The notes below the pieces were generated by a model. The model worked only from the letters and a program-made list of their open reading frames with translations, searched no databases and was not told the DNA's origin. DNA of 64,000 bases from Tretioscincus oriximinensis. Taxonomy: Eukaryota > Chordata > Lepidosauria > Squamata > Gymnophthalmidae. The stretch lies in assembly GCA_022410635.1 (NCBI GenBank), contig JAJVDF010000016.1, forward strand, positions 2,246,144 to 2,310,143, given 5' to 3'. Positions 47,199-58,434 of this stretch are shown in pieces. The position numbers and the translations under genes were made by a program. The stretch's first letter is position 1. Each line of letters starts with the position of its first letter.

Positions 47199-48274
47199 AT
47201 ACAGAAATAAAGAGAACTAGATAAAGGAGATTAACAAGACTGTATAGACTAGTCATTAACAAGGGTGGTGTTGGTAGGAAGTTTGGGATATGGTGTAGTG
47301 AGGGTTGGAAGTGCATCATTTATCATCAGTCTGTTGGAGGGTTACCACATGGAATCCAAGAATATGTGTCATCCAGCTCTTTAAGAGATAACACTTTCCT
47401 GCTGAAAAGAGCTCCATAGAGTAAAAGGGGACCATCTATCCCCTTTTACTCTAAAACTTCCTCTTATTCTAAAACTGCCCCTAGCAGTGAGTCACACAAT
47501 GGTGAGCATCTATCCCTAAAGATCCCTAAAGATCATGTTTGAAAGTAAAATTTGTCTAGAAAGCAGAAATAAGTTTCCACTGTGTTGCTAAGCTGATTGA
47601 TGGCACCCTGAACTGACCAGCAACAACACCACTGCACTACCAAACCATCAGTTTGCTTGGTAGTGTAGTAGAAGTAGGCATCTTTGATCTTCCTAGGTAA
47701 GTTCACCCCTTAGCATAGCAGTGAGAGTTGCTATCTTTAGAGATGGATTCATGCTGCTGTGCTGACTCATTGGCTGGCAACACATGGGAGCCTCTTGTGG
47801 CATAAATGTAAATAAAGGCGACATCCACACATCACTTTTTTATTCCACTATTTTAGTTGGCTGAGTGTTTTTATTGTTAATGCTGAAATACATTCCAATA
47901 AAAGATAGAGCTCTTCTTGATGGGATTTATGACTGTCCTATCAAAGTGCAGTTGACAATATCCCATTTGACTTTGGTCAATTAGAAGGGCTTGAAAATAT
48001 GCTAAAACAAGAAATCTATGACTAAATTCTAATTATTTACATTCAAGACAAGGAGTTTTGGAGCAGAAGACCTGAATTAATATTATCAGGAAAGAAATCT
48101 GATGAATTGTGTCATATAGTGGGAATGAGTGAAAAGGAGGTAGGTCTGTTTTAAACATTAAATATCAATAAATAACCAGATCTAGATGGCATCTACTGAA
48201 AAATGTATGTGTGTTTTAATTCTAAGATGAAATCCCAGGCTCTTAGCAAAATATGCCATTTGTCTCTAAATTGG
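47181..48274. other. unassigned sequence with a short hairpin and an element-B-like start
   Basis: 47418-47431 and 47439-47452 are perfect inverted repeats (AGAGTAAAAGGGGA) around a 7-base loop. 47817-47860 (AAGGCGACATCCACACATCA ... TATTCCACT) resembles an element B end. Otherwise unassigned. Confidence 0.4.
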
Positions 48275-48615
48275 GCTTCCATAGCCGAGAACTGGAAGAC
48301 AGCCAACATAACTCGGATTTTATAAAGGGCTCCAGGGAAGACCCAGGAAATTATAGGCCTGTCAGCTTAACATCTGTTCTAGTCAAGCTTTTGGAAAGCA
48401 TTACTAAAATAAAATTACCAAACATTTAGAACTGTGGCTGTTGCCCAGGGAAAGCCAAAATGGTTTCTATAACAGAAGTTTAATGCAGTTAACATTCTAG
48501 AATTTTGGATGTTTTTTTAATAAATACGTGGACAGCACCAGTGCAGTAGACACTGTCTGCTTTGACTTATGAAAAGCTTTCAAAAAGGTCTCTCATCAAA
48601 GCGTATGATCAAACA
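48275..48615 (+). pseudogene. CR1 ORF2 reverse-transcriptase fragment, heavily decayed
   Basis: Across frames the stretch reads WKTANIT, then PGKTQEIIGLSA-like sequence, AQGKPKWFL and SRHCLL-LMKSFQK. These match the CR1 RT blocks DWR.ANVTPIFKKG, DPGNYRPVSLTS, QHGF.KG.SC and DVVYLDFSKAFD. Many stops and shifts show a very old insertion. It comes from a more 5' part of ORF2 than the other CR1 copies. Confidence 0.75.
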
Positions 48616-50194
48616 CTGTTAAAGTGTTGCCTTCTGTTGATTTACTGATGCAAAATGTACTCTGGCTTTATAGTAAAAAATTACTTTCTTGTATCAGTAC
48701 TGTGATATATTTTTATCCTGGATTTTGTATTGAATTACATGATTAATATGTTTTAAGAAAAAAGAGTAACCTTCTGATTAACTGTTATACTTATCCAACA
48801 GATATCATTCCTCAGCATAGTACTTCTTGGGTTATTAAACAGTATCCTATGCTTCATAACATTGGGTTCATACAAAACTTCAGTGCTATCACAGACATAG
48901 TGTTCAGCAACAATGACAAAAGGAAAAAGCAATGAAAGTAAGCAGGATGACATTGCAGTGGACAAGCTGATGTCATTCCATCCCCTGAACTGGTGCCTCC
49001 GCTCCAAAAACAGCAGAAGTCGTAAGGGGAGTCAAAGGACCAGATTTAGCAGAAGAGTAGGAATGAAAGAACAATTTAGCATTGACATCTTGATAATTGA
49101 TTGAAACAGGAGAGCTTCACCAATGAACCAGTCTAGGATGTCCGAAATTTCAAAACATTTCATATTCACCCACCATAATGATTGAAAGATTTGAACCTAC
49201 TCTCGTAGAAGGGGCAGAGAGGCAAAGGAGGGTATGATGAAACACATGAAGAATTTTTATAAATTACGTAATTTAAAATGGAAAATAGCAAGATTCATTT
49301 AAGCAGTCACCTTATATGGATTATCTTCTTTGAAGGTCTGGGGGACTTGAGGTAGAGATGAAAAGATATACTAGCTTTACAGGATGCCAAAAGTTTAAGA
49401 ACAGCAAAATATAGCTACTAGTAAAAAATAAATTAATATTTTTATTGCTTTTATATCATGATAAAGACAAAGGTAGATTGGCGTTCTGGCATTGAAATAG
49501 TGTGGATAGTACTATTACTATATTATTTCATCTTGGGATGGCAGCAACTTGGTCAAAATATGGGCCTTATACAAAGAAGTAGTCATGAACATCTTTGGTT
49601 GACTGGAGGGCAACTTGAAATTCAGATCACACTAGGTAACCCAGACATTTACAGAAAAATGGTGCTGTGGGTTAAAGAGCTAATACAATGAAATCAATAC
49701 TTTAAACAACTTTAAAAGGGAAAAGCTGTAGTGAAGAATGAAACAAATTGTTGTAAACAAATTTAGATAAAGGCAGGTAGGTTGAATATTTTGTTAGAAA
49801 TTAATGAAACCCATGTATATAATATATGCAATTTAAAGGCTAAATATCGTTTAAAAATGGTACAGATGCTCTACAAGGATGTTTCCAGGCTTTGATTTAC
49901 ACATTTCCGTGGTCCCGTTTGTTTGTGGGTAAAAAAGCAGAGGACAAAACTCTTTCAGTATTCAGTAAGGAAGGGAAAGCATTGCAGAATTTAGCTGTCA
50001 TGTAAGTTGCCATGATGTGTATGAGACATGTAGGCACCCGTGAAGTTTAAAAACCAGTTGTAGGAAAAGTTCAGTGAGTTAGAAAGTGGAGGCAATAGTA
50101 TAGTTTCAAAAGAATAAATTGAACTATGGGAGAGAAATTATCTATGATGGTCAAAATGACAGACAGACCAGAGGAAGGAGGGGGACATGAAACA
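48616..50194. other. unassigned sequence
   Basis: No recognised repeat or gene. Confidence 0.4.
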
Positions 50195-50240
50195 AGTAGT
50201 AGTAGTAGTTGGTTTTTATACCCTGCTTTTCTCAAACAAG
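50195..50240 (-). mobile_element. Sauria-type SINE 3' tail fragment
   Basis: AGTAGTAGTAGTTGGTTTTT ATACCCTGCTTTTCTCA is the antisense tail of a Sauria SINE; the rest is missing. Confidence 0.6.
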
Positions 50241-50404
50241 TGGGTGACTTTATGGAGTTTTGTTTGACTCATTCTAGATCTCTTTATACGTGGAGAGACA
50301 AGGTTTACCTCATGTCGCATTAGTTTCCAATGCAAGGAAATAACATCAAAATGTTAGATCTCTTGTCTAATCTGCAGTATTGGACGTGCCCAGAGCAAAG
50401 AAAC

Positions 50405-50605
50405 AGGAGGAGGAGTTGAAGGTTTTTACACTCTGCTTTTCTCAACTCAAATAAACTCAAAGTAGCTTATATAATCTTCTGTTATTCTCTTTACAACAGA
50501 ACTCTTGTGAAGTAGGTGGGGCTGGCAGGGTACTCCAAAGTACCTCAGTAGAAATGTGTGATTGACTGAAGATTTCAAAATAAGAATCCAACACTCTAAT
50601 CTCAA
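50405..50605 (-). mobile_element. Sauria-type SINE (antisense)
   Basis: AGGAGGAGGAGTTGAAGGTT TTTACACTCTGCTTTTCTCA, AACTCAAAGTAGCTTATATA, ACAGAACTCTTGTGAAGTAG, GTGGGGCTGGCAGGGTACTC and CAACACTCTAATCTC follow the Sauria consensus in antisense from tail to head. This copy has the Sauria tail that the SINE-B copies lack. Confidence 0.75.
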
Positions 50606-50724
50606 AACCAGGAATTGAAGACATGGTACAATTTTGAAGGTATTGAAAATGGGACTGGAGCAAATATGTCCTTTTGTTTCTTTATTCATGATGGATTACA
50701 ATGCTGACTTTTAAGAGATGGAAA

Positions 50725-51127
50725 GATTGACCAGGTTTTCTGAGACCCAAACTGGGGAATTAATATTCATGCTAATTTGTATATTCATGAATCGCCCACC
50801 AACATGCATACTTCTCTGAAATCCCTGCCAGAGAAATCTGCAAAGCACGGAATTTTTTTTGAATTGTCTGAGAAATTTCCGAAGTGCGTAAAAAAATTTC
50901 AAAGTGCATGAGAGGTTTGCATTTTTTTATTTTTTACTGAGGGGAGCCTGCCTTCAGGAGCTGGCCCCGGTTGCCAGAGCTCTCTAGTGGCGATGCAGTG
51001 ATTTTTAAAATATATATATATATTATTTTTTCCTCAGCAAAAAACGGGGAAATTGCCCCCACCCCGAGAGCAGAGTAGCCACCCCCAAACATTTTTTTTC
51101 CTACCAAAAAGGGTCATCTGGTCAGCC
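50725..51127 (+). repeat. Repeat A copy 2, full length with both ends
   Basis: Starts GATTGACCAGGTTTTCTGAG (preceded by AA, where other copies have TA) and ends CATCTGGTCAGCC before a TA. The ends are inverted: (A/G)CTGACCAG on one strand and GGCTGACCAG on the other. It is 403 bp and contains the same internal order as copy 1: AATTAATATTCATGCTAATT, several GAGAAATTTC.GAAGTGCGT units, TTTTTTATTTTTTACTGAGG, CTCTAGTGGCGATGCAGT, a TA dinucleotide run and CAAAAAACGGGGAAATTG. No coding capacity. Confidence 0.65.
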
Positions 51128-52015
51128 TAAATCCAGTTTTAAAGAAAAAAGGAATCCCAGGCTGATTCAGTGGGAGGACTGATGTTGGCCATTATGTTGT
51201 CTTCCAATGGTGAAAGTAACATCTTCATTGATCAGCTGACAAGTTCATGAAACCCTTACTGGGATTTTTGCCAACGTAAATAAACCAAATTTGGGCAGGG
51301 TTCACTAATTCATTTTAATATCTGTTGCAAGAAGTTAAGTCCTGATTTGTAAAGGACTAAATGGGTTGTACCAAAGTGCATCACTGAGCCCTGTTCATAT
51401 CAGGCTTTAAGCAAACATAAGCTTTTTATCATTGTAAATTCTTAGGACCTCCAGGTAAGTCAGAGGGCAAGATAGTCCAATAGGAGCTGGTGTGTCTATG
51501 GTTACCATAGTAACACCTGTAAACTGAATCTGTTACATCAGAATGCTTGAAAAATGACAGGTGGGGTTGCTGGAGCAACAGGCCACAGCCAAGCTAGCAA
51601 GCCCAGATGATGGAGGAAGCCCTAGGGAGAGGCAGCAACTGCCGCCTTCTCTGCTGTGCTAGGCCATCCTCTCTGTCCTAGGATGAGGTCCGGCACACAA
51701 CTGTGAGGTTCCAGGTATCTGACACTCTCTGGGGGAAAAGGGCAGCAGTTCAAAGATTCGAGCTTTGGCTCTCCAGCCAAGGATGAAGAGGCAGCATCCC
51801 AAGTGAGATTTTCAAACCATGTCCCTTTACGTACACTTTTCTTGCTGTGACATCCCCATATGTTACACCGCCATTGAATTCCATCTCCAAAGTGCAGCTT
51901 CATGTCGTGATATCACACCTCTTGCTTTTTGGCAAAATTCCTTTTTCTTGAAAAAAAAATCACAGTTTCTTCCTCAGCTTGAGGCAAATCCCAAATCATT
52001 TTGATCTGAAAAGTG
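51128..52015. other. unassigned sequence
   Basis: No recognised repeat. 51540-51800 is more GC-rich than its flanks, but shows no exon or promoter signal I can defend. Confidence 0.4.
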
Positions 52016-52565
52016 TGTTGCTAAGGTGCCAAAATGAAGGTGCAAAAAGTGTGAAAAGTGCGAAGGTCGAAAAGTGCCAAAATGAAGGTGCAAAGATGCC
52101 AAAATTGCAAAACGTCAAATGAAGGTGCCAGATAACTCAGCGAAAATGAAGATGCAAAGGTGCGAAAAGTCAGAGTTCCTAATTATGCTGTTGACAGAAT
52201 ACAGCCGCCATTGTCAAGGTGCTAATTGACAGCCGCCGTTGACAGTTGACAGTGCCGTTTTATGCCTCCTGCGGCCGTTAAATGTCATGTTATGCCTCCT
52301 GTGGCCATTTAACGTAATTGCAGTATTTAGCTGAAATTGGCGTCCTACCATAATTACATGATTTGAAGCATTATTTGCGCCCAGATAACAGAATAGTACC
52401 AATGACTTCACAGGGCCTAAAACTCAAAATTGGATTTTTTGAGTTGTGTGTGTTTTATTTATTCATGGAGTGAGGAGTTGAAATCCCAACAACCGTAATT
52501 ACAGGAATGAAGCGTACTTTGCGATTGAAGCATCATTTGCGCCCGGATAACGGAATAGTACCAAG
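52016..52565. repeat. Patch of nested local duplications, CpG-containing
   Basis: Three levels of duplication are visible. GTGCCAAAATGAAGGTGCAAA occurs exactly at 52026-52046 and 52074-52094. TTATGCCTCCTG(C/T)GGCC...TTAA occurs at 52260-52285 and 52290-52315. A block of about 41 bp, TTGAAGCATTATTTGCGCCC / TTGAAGCATCATTTGCGCCC ... GAATAGTACCAA, occurs at 52362-52402 and 52525-52564. CpG is more frequent than around it. I cannot name the element. Confidence 0.6.
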
Positions 52566-53008
52566 CTATTATTGGGTAACACAGGGCAGGAAGGCTCAGG
52601 AACACCAGGGAAGATGAGGAGGGAACCTACCAGCAGCTCTCCTTGCCTGCTGCCTGATTCCTGCTTCCCTTCTTCCCTCTCTATTATCACAAACATCATG
52701 GGCAGAGAAGGGACCGGGCTCAGCAGCAGATAGGGATGNGTAGATAAAGCCTAGTATTGAAAGAGCTTTTAAAAATCGTTTTTTTTTTTTTTTTTTTTTT
52801 TAAGGATAAGGTGTGGCCCTTTCTGTTCTGGGCCTAAACCCCTATTCTGAGATAGAATCCAGATGAAGGCTCAGTTTAAAAAGTACCTCAGTCACTTCTT
52901 TTTCAGAAAGGCTTTGTTCTCTGTTTATGCCCCAGAACAGAGACTTGTCACTCATGTGCCATCTAATCCTGAATAAAGCCAAGTACCAGAAGGACCTCAG
53001 TTCCACCA
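52566..53008. other. unassigned sequence with poly(T)
   Basis: A 23-base T run at 52779-52801. From 52838 the text has repeated ATTCTG-AGATA-AATCC and CTGAATAAAGCC motifs that resume after SINE-A copy 5, so the SINE seems to have split an older repeat. Confidence 0.45.
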
Positions 53009-53314
53009 GGCACGGATAGCTTAGTCGCTTAGGAATCCGTCTCTCGCCTGGGAGATGGGGTTTCGAAGCCCTGTGTGGGACGTGGGGAGGGGTGAGCACC
53101 TTCCACTAGCCTGTAGCTCTAGCCAACCCAGCTATTCGAAAGCATGAATTGCAAGAAATTGCAACTGACTGCAAGTAGATACATGGGAACCATCCAAGCC
53201 TGGTGGGGAAGATAGAATGTGAGCCTTCGGGCAAAATATATCCTTGTAAGCCGCTTTGAGTCCCTTTGAAAGGTGAGAAAAGCGGGGTATAAGAACCAAG
53301 TTCTTCTTCTTTTT
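53009..53314 (+). mobile_element. SINE-A copy 5, best preserved
   Basis: Full-length sense copy: GGCACGGATAGCTTAGTCGC head, CTCGCCTGGGAGATGGGGTT anticodon-arm-like part, TTTCGAAGCCC box B core, GTAGCTCTAGCCAACCCAGC, TTGCAAGAAATTGCAACTGA, GTAAGCCGCTTTGAGTCCCT, AGCGGGGTATAAGAACCAAG and TTCTTCTTCTTTTT. The two antisense frames across it are SINE translations. Confidence 0.9.
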
Positions 53315-53968
53315 GTACCAAATTTTATATTCTGATTAGGTCCCGGAATAGGGGCTTGCCACCTATTTATGAAAGGCAAGTCTCTATTCTGGCATAAAAC
53401 CCAAATTAAGGACTTCTTTCAATAAAAAACGGAAACTGATACCCTTTCTACACCAGACCTTATTCGGATTATATGCCAAATAGGACTTGTCATGTATATA
53501 CTATAATCAAAGCAAGCCCTGGGCTTTCTTCTGCTGCACTTGTATGTGGCTGAAGCTCCATTCTAGGATATAACCTAGAACAGTACAGATATTTTAGAAA
53601 GGAGGAATGAATGAATGGTTTAATAATTAGTCAATTGACTATATCAAATTTACAAAAGATAAAAAACCTTTGACCATAATAAGGAGGAACTCCTCAAGCC
53701 CTTTTAATGTGTTTCTATGTAAAGCCAGCTCACCCAGGCAATCTCAGAAACTGGGCTTCTGGGGCTGCCTATATCATATCCAGGCCATGGGTGCAGAACG
53801 CAATTTGTGCCCATGCTTGCGATCTGACATAGGCATCCCCGGAAGCCAGGATTCTGGGGCTACCTAAGACAAATCTAGGCCGCCAGAGCCCCACACTTGA
53901 TATAGGCAGCCCAGAAACATTGGGTATGCCTACATCAGATCTGGGTCACAGGCTGCAGAGCACATGGG
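53315..53968. other. repeat-like sequence with ATTC-GG-ATA motifs, unassigned
   Basis: GTCCCGGAATAGGGGCTTGC, TCTATTCTGGCATAAAACCC and TTATTCGGATTATATGCC look like degenerate copies of one unit, also seen at 52838-53000. No family name can be given. Confidence 0.4.
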
Positions 53969-54146
53969 CTGAAATCCCTGCAAGAAATCCGCAAAGTATG
54001 CAAGAAAATTTCAAAGTGCATGAGAAATTTCAGGCAGGGATTTCAGAGGGGTATGCATGTTGGTGGATGGTTTGCATATTCATGAATATGCAAATTAGTA
54101 TGAATATTAATTTCCCCAGTATGGGCCTCATAAAATCTGGTCAGTC
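53969..54146 (-). repeat. Repeat A copy 3, fold-back arrangement
   Basis: 54032-54146 is antisense repeat A, ending CTGGTCAGTC before TA (54147-54148). 53969-54031 (CTGAAATCCCTGCAAGAAAT CCGCAAAGTATGC) is the adjoining inner segment in the opposite, sense orientation. CTGAAATCCCTGC (53969-53981) and GCAGGGATTTCAG (about 54035-54047) are exact inverse copies. Confidence 0.6.
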
Positions 54147-54600
54147 TAGGAAAAGTAGTGTCTTAGAAACGTGTTTCTGCTTGCAGTAAACTAGGCACCA
54201 ATCCGTTGAGAATTCATACCAGTTCGTTGTAAGGAAAAGCACCATTAAAATCACTGCTTCACTCCTGCCTTCATGATCTGATCCTATCTGTACCTTCTTA
54301 CTCAAAAGGAGGCAATTGTCTTGAAAAATGAGACATAGTGGAAACTGAATCAATGATGTCATCCGAGATTGGTGGAGCAGGCGCTTAAGCAAAAAGATAC
54401 TTCTATAGGCATACATCTTTCTCATAATCTTTAAGATATTTGAATATTCATGAAGAGTCCAAGAAACAAGAAATTCATTTATTTATTCAGTAACAGCAGT
54501 ATTGTGACATTGGTAATGATTGGTCCCATTTTTTATAAGCAGCTAGTAAGGTTTATTAGGAACAAGGCCAGATGGACTATATATTTAATCTAAAATGATC
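54147..54600. other. unassigned sequence
   Basis: No recognised repeat or gene. Confidence 0.4.
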
Positions 54601-55260
54601 AAGTTGGAGAAAGAAATAAAACTTCTTTCCAGATGGTATAGAACACCTAGCCAACTAACATACATCTTAGGAAGGTCCCCACATGCTGGCATGGTTGTGG
54701 AGCCAGAGGTTTATATATACATATGTGGATACAATGCCCACATATCCAATCCTTTAAAGACAGGGTAATGGAAGAGATAAGATCCATAGCCAATATTCAA
54801 GTGACTTACTCGATTACATCATGGCTATGTAACGAATGGGACTCCATAAACCTATCGATGGAGGACACCTTCCTACTACAATACGCAACTTACGCGACAC
54901 ACCTTGTAGTGGCCAAAGGCTGGAAGGACAAGTCCAGGTGGACAATACAAGAATGGTACCACTACATGGTAGAATTGTTGACCTTTGATGCCCTCCAGGA
55001 ACATCGCCTGAAATTTGTGGGAATTAAAACCAATCCACCAACTGCTACTAAATGGAACAGACTCATGACCCATGGAATGGATGGAGCTTCAAATGAACTC
55101 TTAACTCAAACACTTCAGATGTTTGTAGAACAAACACTAATATAAAATATTTCGATCTGTTCGAGGGGGAGGGATATTTGGGAATGTATTTGTCCCTTTG
55201 TGTTGTCTTGTCATGTCCTTTGTTTCGTCGTATAATAAATAAAATAAAAAAAAGTTGGAG
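54601..55260 (+). mobile_element. L1 LINE, 5'-truncated, with 9-bp target duplication
   Basis: AAGTTGGAG at 54601-54609 and 55252-55260 flank the insert exactly. The insert (54610-55251) is the 3' end of an L1: ORF2 C-terminus, about 80 bp of untranslated tail and an A-rich end (AATAAATAAAATAAAAAAAA). Target duplication plus poly(A) is the expected signature of L1 reverse transcription at the target. Confidence 0.9.
54610..55145 (+). pseudogene. L1 ORF2 C-terminus
   Basis: The start reads KEIKLLSRWYRTPSQL, the L1 'WYRTP' box, then shifts frame near 54700. The last 140 codons (54723-55145) are open. They include QCPHIQSFKDRVMEEIRSIA, the end of the CP.I..FW motif, and AKGWKDKSRWTIQEWYHYM, the usual L1 basic WK..PT..EW helix. 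The endonuclease and RT domains are absent. Confidence 0.85.
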
Positions 55261-58200
55261 TATGCCATGTCCCAATTTATCTGTAGCCAGCATACTAGAA
55301 AAGGCAAAGCTGGTAGCGTTTTGGAACAATAAACATCCTTGAAATGAATTCTGTCTGATAAGAGTTAACATCCAAAATCTCATTACTCAGTTTAAAAGAT
55401 TTTGCATTGTTTGGAAAAATATGAGAGTTTTTTCCCTTTTTTTTTTTTGTTAAATGTGAAAACAATTTCTGCCAACCTGGGGTGACCTTTATAGTCTAGC
55501 TGGCATGTACTTGCTGAACAAAGATTACTGCAACTCTGAAATGGAAATGAAAGAAAACTTCTGCTATTAATCTTGCCAGCCAAGACCGAATGATAAGAGG
55601 TTCTTAAAAGTGTGTATCTAGTTTCAGAGCACATTGCCAGACCAGATGTTTTCCCGCATGGTCATACTTCAACAAACATCCAGCTATCTAAATTATAATC
55701 AACAGACTGAAGTACCTGGTGCTGGGAAATTCAGTACGTTAAACATATGCCAGGACAGAAGTTACTGTGTTCGCATGTCATTAGGTTTCTTTTTACTTTA
55801 CAGTATAACTTAAGAAGTGCTCTTTGATACTGTGAAAGGAGATATTTTTAAAAAATAATCCTGTATCTCTATTCTCATGACTATAGGAAAATATCAAAAT
55901 CACATTTTTCTGGATCCAGGATCAAAAACACTGAAAATTGCTTAGAAACATGTCAGCATTTACTGATAAAATATCGTATATGAAATAGCAACATCAGTTG
56001 CATCCATAGTATCTTTCCAAACTTTCTCATCCAAGTTGTTGCACATGGAACATCTAAGTTCACTCCTCATTCTTTCTCATGCCTTTGTGGGCATTAAAAT
56101 ATTCATGAATTCATTCAATTTGTTTGAATGTTGCCTTTCCCCCCAAAATGAGATCAAATAATTTCCAACAAAATCAAGAAAATAATACATTACACTAAAA
56201 AATAAATTCATTATTATATAAATACTAATAAACTGTATGTTATTCTTTAAAATGGAGCACACCATGCTAGGAAAACCAAAATGAAATTTTCTAAGACTGC
56301 TGAGACTACTTGTGCTTGTACAATAGTATTAATAATGTATATGCATCCCATATGAAAAGTGCATTTTTACTCAATTTGCTTGACTATATTTTTCATATTG
56401 GGAGCATTCTGTCTGCAGAAAAGGAAGCAATTTGGAAAACAGCAAAGTGGATCTAAATTTACTTCATTGTTTTCCCTCCTTCCCAGGCTTCTTTTGACCT
56501 CATTTAATGGCCTGACAGGACAGGGACAGAGCTAAAGATGTGCTAAGGACTTGTTGACAAATGCAGGCAACGTGTCTTTAAAAAAACAATAATCCTGGTT
56601 TTGCTCAAGTTTTCACTTTCATAAAGCTAGAGATTGTGGTTCCAGAAGCAGCCCCAAGATTGGGGTCCATAGCAGCAAGATCTCTGTGGATTTCTTGCAG
56701 TTAGTTCTGCTGCCTTTTTATTTCCAGACCTGGAGCAGCAACAGGGAAATTTAAACTGATGGCAAAAGCCAGCAACAACCTCAGAAAATCTGCAAAGACC
56801 TCCCTTGCTGTTGCCCCCTGCTCCTTGGAGGTGCCTCTGGTTTCACTAGGAGACAGAACCCCACCCTTTCCCCCCACCCCAAGCTGGCCACTGATCAAAA
56901 GTTGATGTTGTCCAACTGGAGCACAGGTATGACAAATGGTCACCTGATCAGAAACAACGCAAATTGTATTAACCTATACTAGTGACGGTTTTCTGAGCAA
57001 ACGTCACTGACACACTACATGACTGTACAAACAATGACTGGCCAGTTTGAAGTAAATGGAAAATGGATGTGGTCAGTGCTTTTGTCGTTTTCTCCCCTAG
57101 TGAGAGCACAGTCTCAACGAAATGCTTGAGCTCCATTTAAGCCTTCCGACATGTACCACATGTCACAGGAAGGCAGAATACTGCGAAAAGACACCAACCA
57201 ACTGGCTGTGGAGTTGTCTTCTTGCTACTTCTTCTCACTGTCTCCATGGAGATTATGCAGGTAGGTGGAGACCAGTGAAACCTGCAAATGTTTTCAGATT
57301 GTAGGTTTTAACTCGCTGAGGAGAGAGGACCTCAGAGACATTGGTGATTTTTAGAAGTTTAACAGTTTGAATATGAAACAGTCCAAATTTGGTTTCACTT
57401 TCATTTTATTTTTGAAAAAAATAGTAATTTATTTATTTATTGGATCTATATATTATAATTTAATAAAGACTATGCAGTTTGCAAGCTAGTTGCAAACTTT
57501 GAAAAAGAAACAGTAAGCTTGATCAAATCTGCACTAGCTAATATGCCAGATTAGCAAGCCAAGGGTACTAAGGTGGTGCATTTTAAGGAAAGCCCTGCCC
57601 AGTGGCCAAGGCAGAAGCACTCATAGAGTGGTTGTTTCATGCATTTTCCCCCTTAATCCTGGAGCCATCAGTGAAGAAGTTCTAAGTAGCTCTCTGAAAT
57701 CTATGCTGGCACTAGAATGAACAGCAGCTTGCTATAAGCACTCTTAATCCTAAAACAAAATGCTACGACTCGCATTTTCCTGGTACAACATTTGAATGCT
57801 TTGCCAAAGTCCATGTCTTTGGGAGGCTGGCCTGTGTATGTCTGGGAATTAAAATAATGGCATCAGCTTTACAAAATGCCATGATCAAGTAGCCATGCTC
57901 CAGCTGTCAGGCAGCAAAATGACAACAGATGTGAAACAAGGATTTTGTGCCTATTGGACTCCTGCAAACTATGCTACCCTCAGCAGCCAGCTGTTGCTTT
58001 CTCAAACGTCAGAAACAAAAGAAGAGGCAATACCCATACAAGGACAGGGTTCTTTATAATTTAACCACATGTGGCTGTGATAGTCTCTGCTCTTGCTTTC
58101 TCCTTATAGCAAATACACCATCAAATTCTTACAGTACCTAAGAACACCACTGGTCTATTCCATTGCAAGCAGCTTCACCAGTAAAAAATCTGCTTTAAAT

Positions 58201-58434
58201 CAACATTACTTATAAAAATTAATTTGAGACTCATTATTTGGGGTCCAATTCATTACAAACATCAGGATCATTCTTTACCCTTTCACTACTAGAGAAGGCC
58301 ATGGTCGGAGTCTCGAGGTTTCTGGATTTAATGAGTCACAGATCTTTGTTATTTAAAAAAGATTATTTGGGACTTTTCATGCTTAACGGGGGTTTGTTCA
58401 CCACATTATTAAGATGCCTGCAAATCTGAGGCAG
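55261..58434. other. unassigned sequence, possible conserved non-coding stretch
   Basis: Over 3 kb with no recognised repeat or exon. 56390-56600 is repeat-free and balanced in composition and could be conserved; not shown. Confidence 0.35.

Noticed and set aside
53009..53085. tRNA-like sequences at SINE heads
   Set aside because: Box A and box B are present, but no acceptor pairing or complete cloverleaf, and the sequence continues into a SINE body; not tRNA genes.
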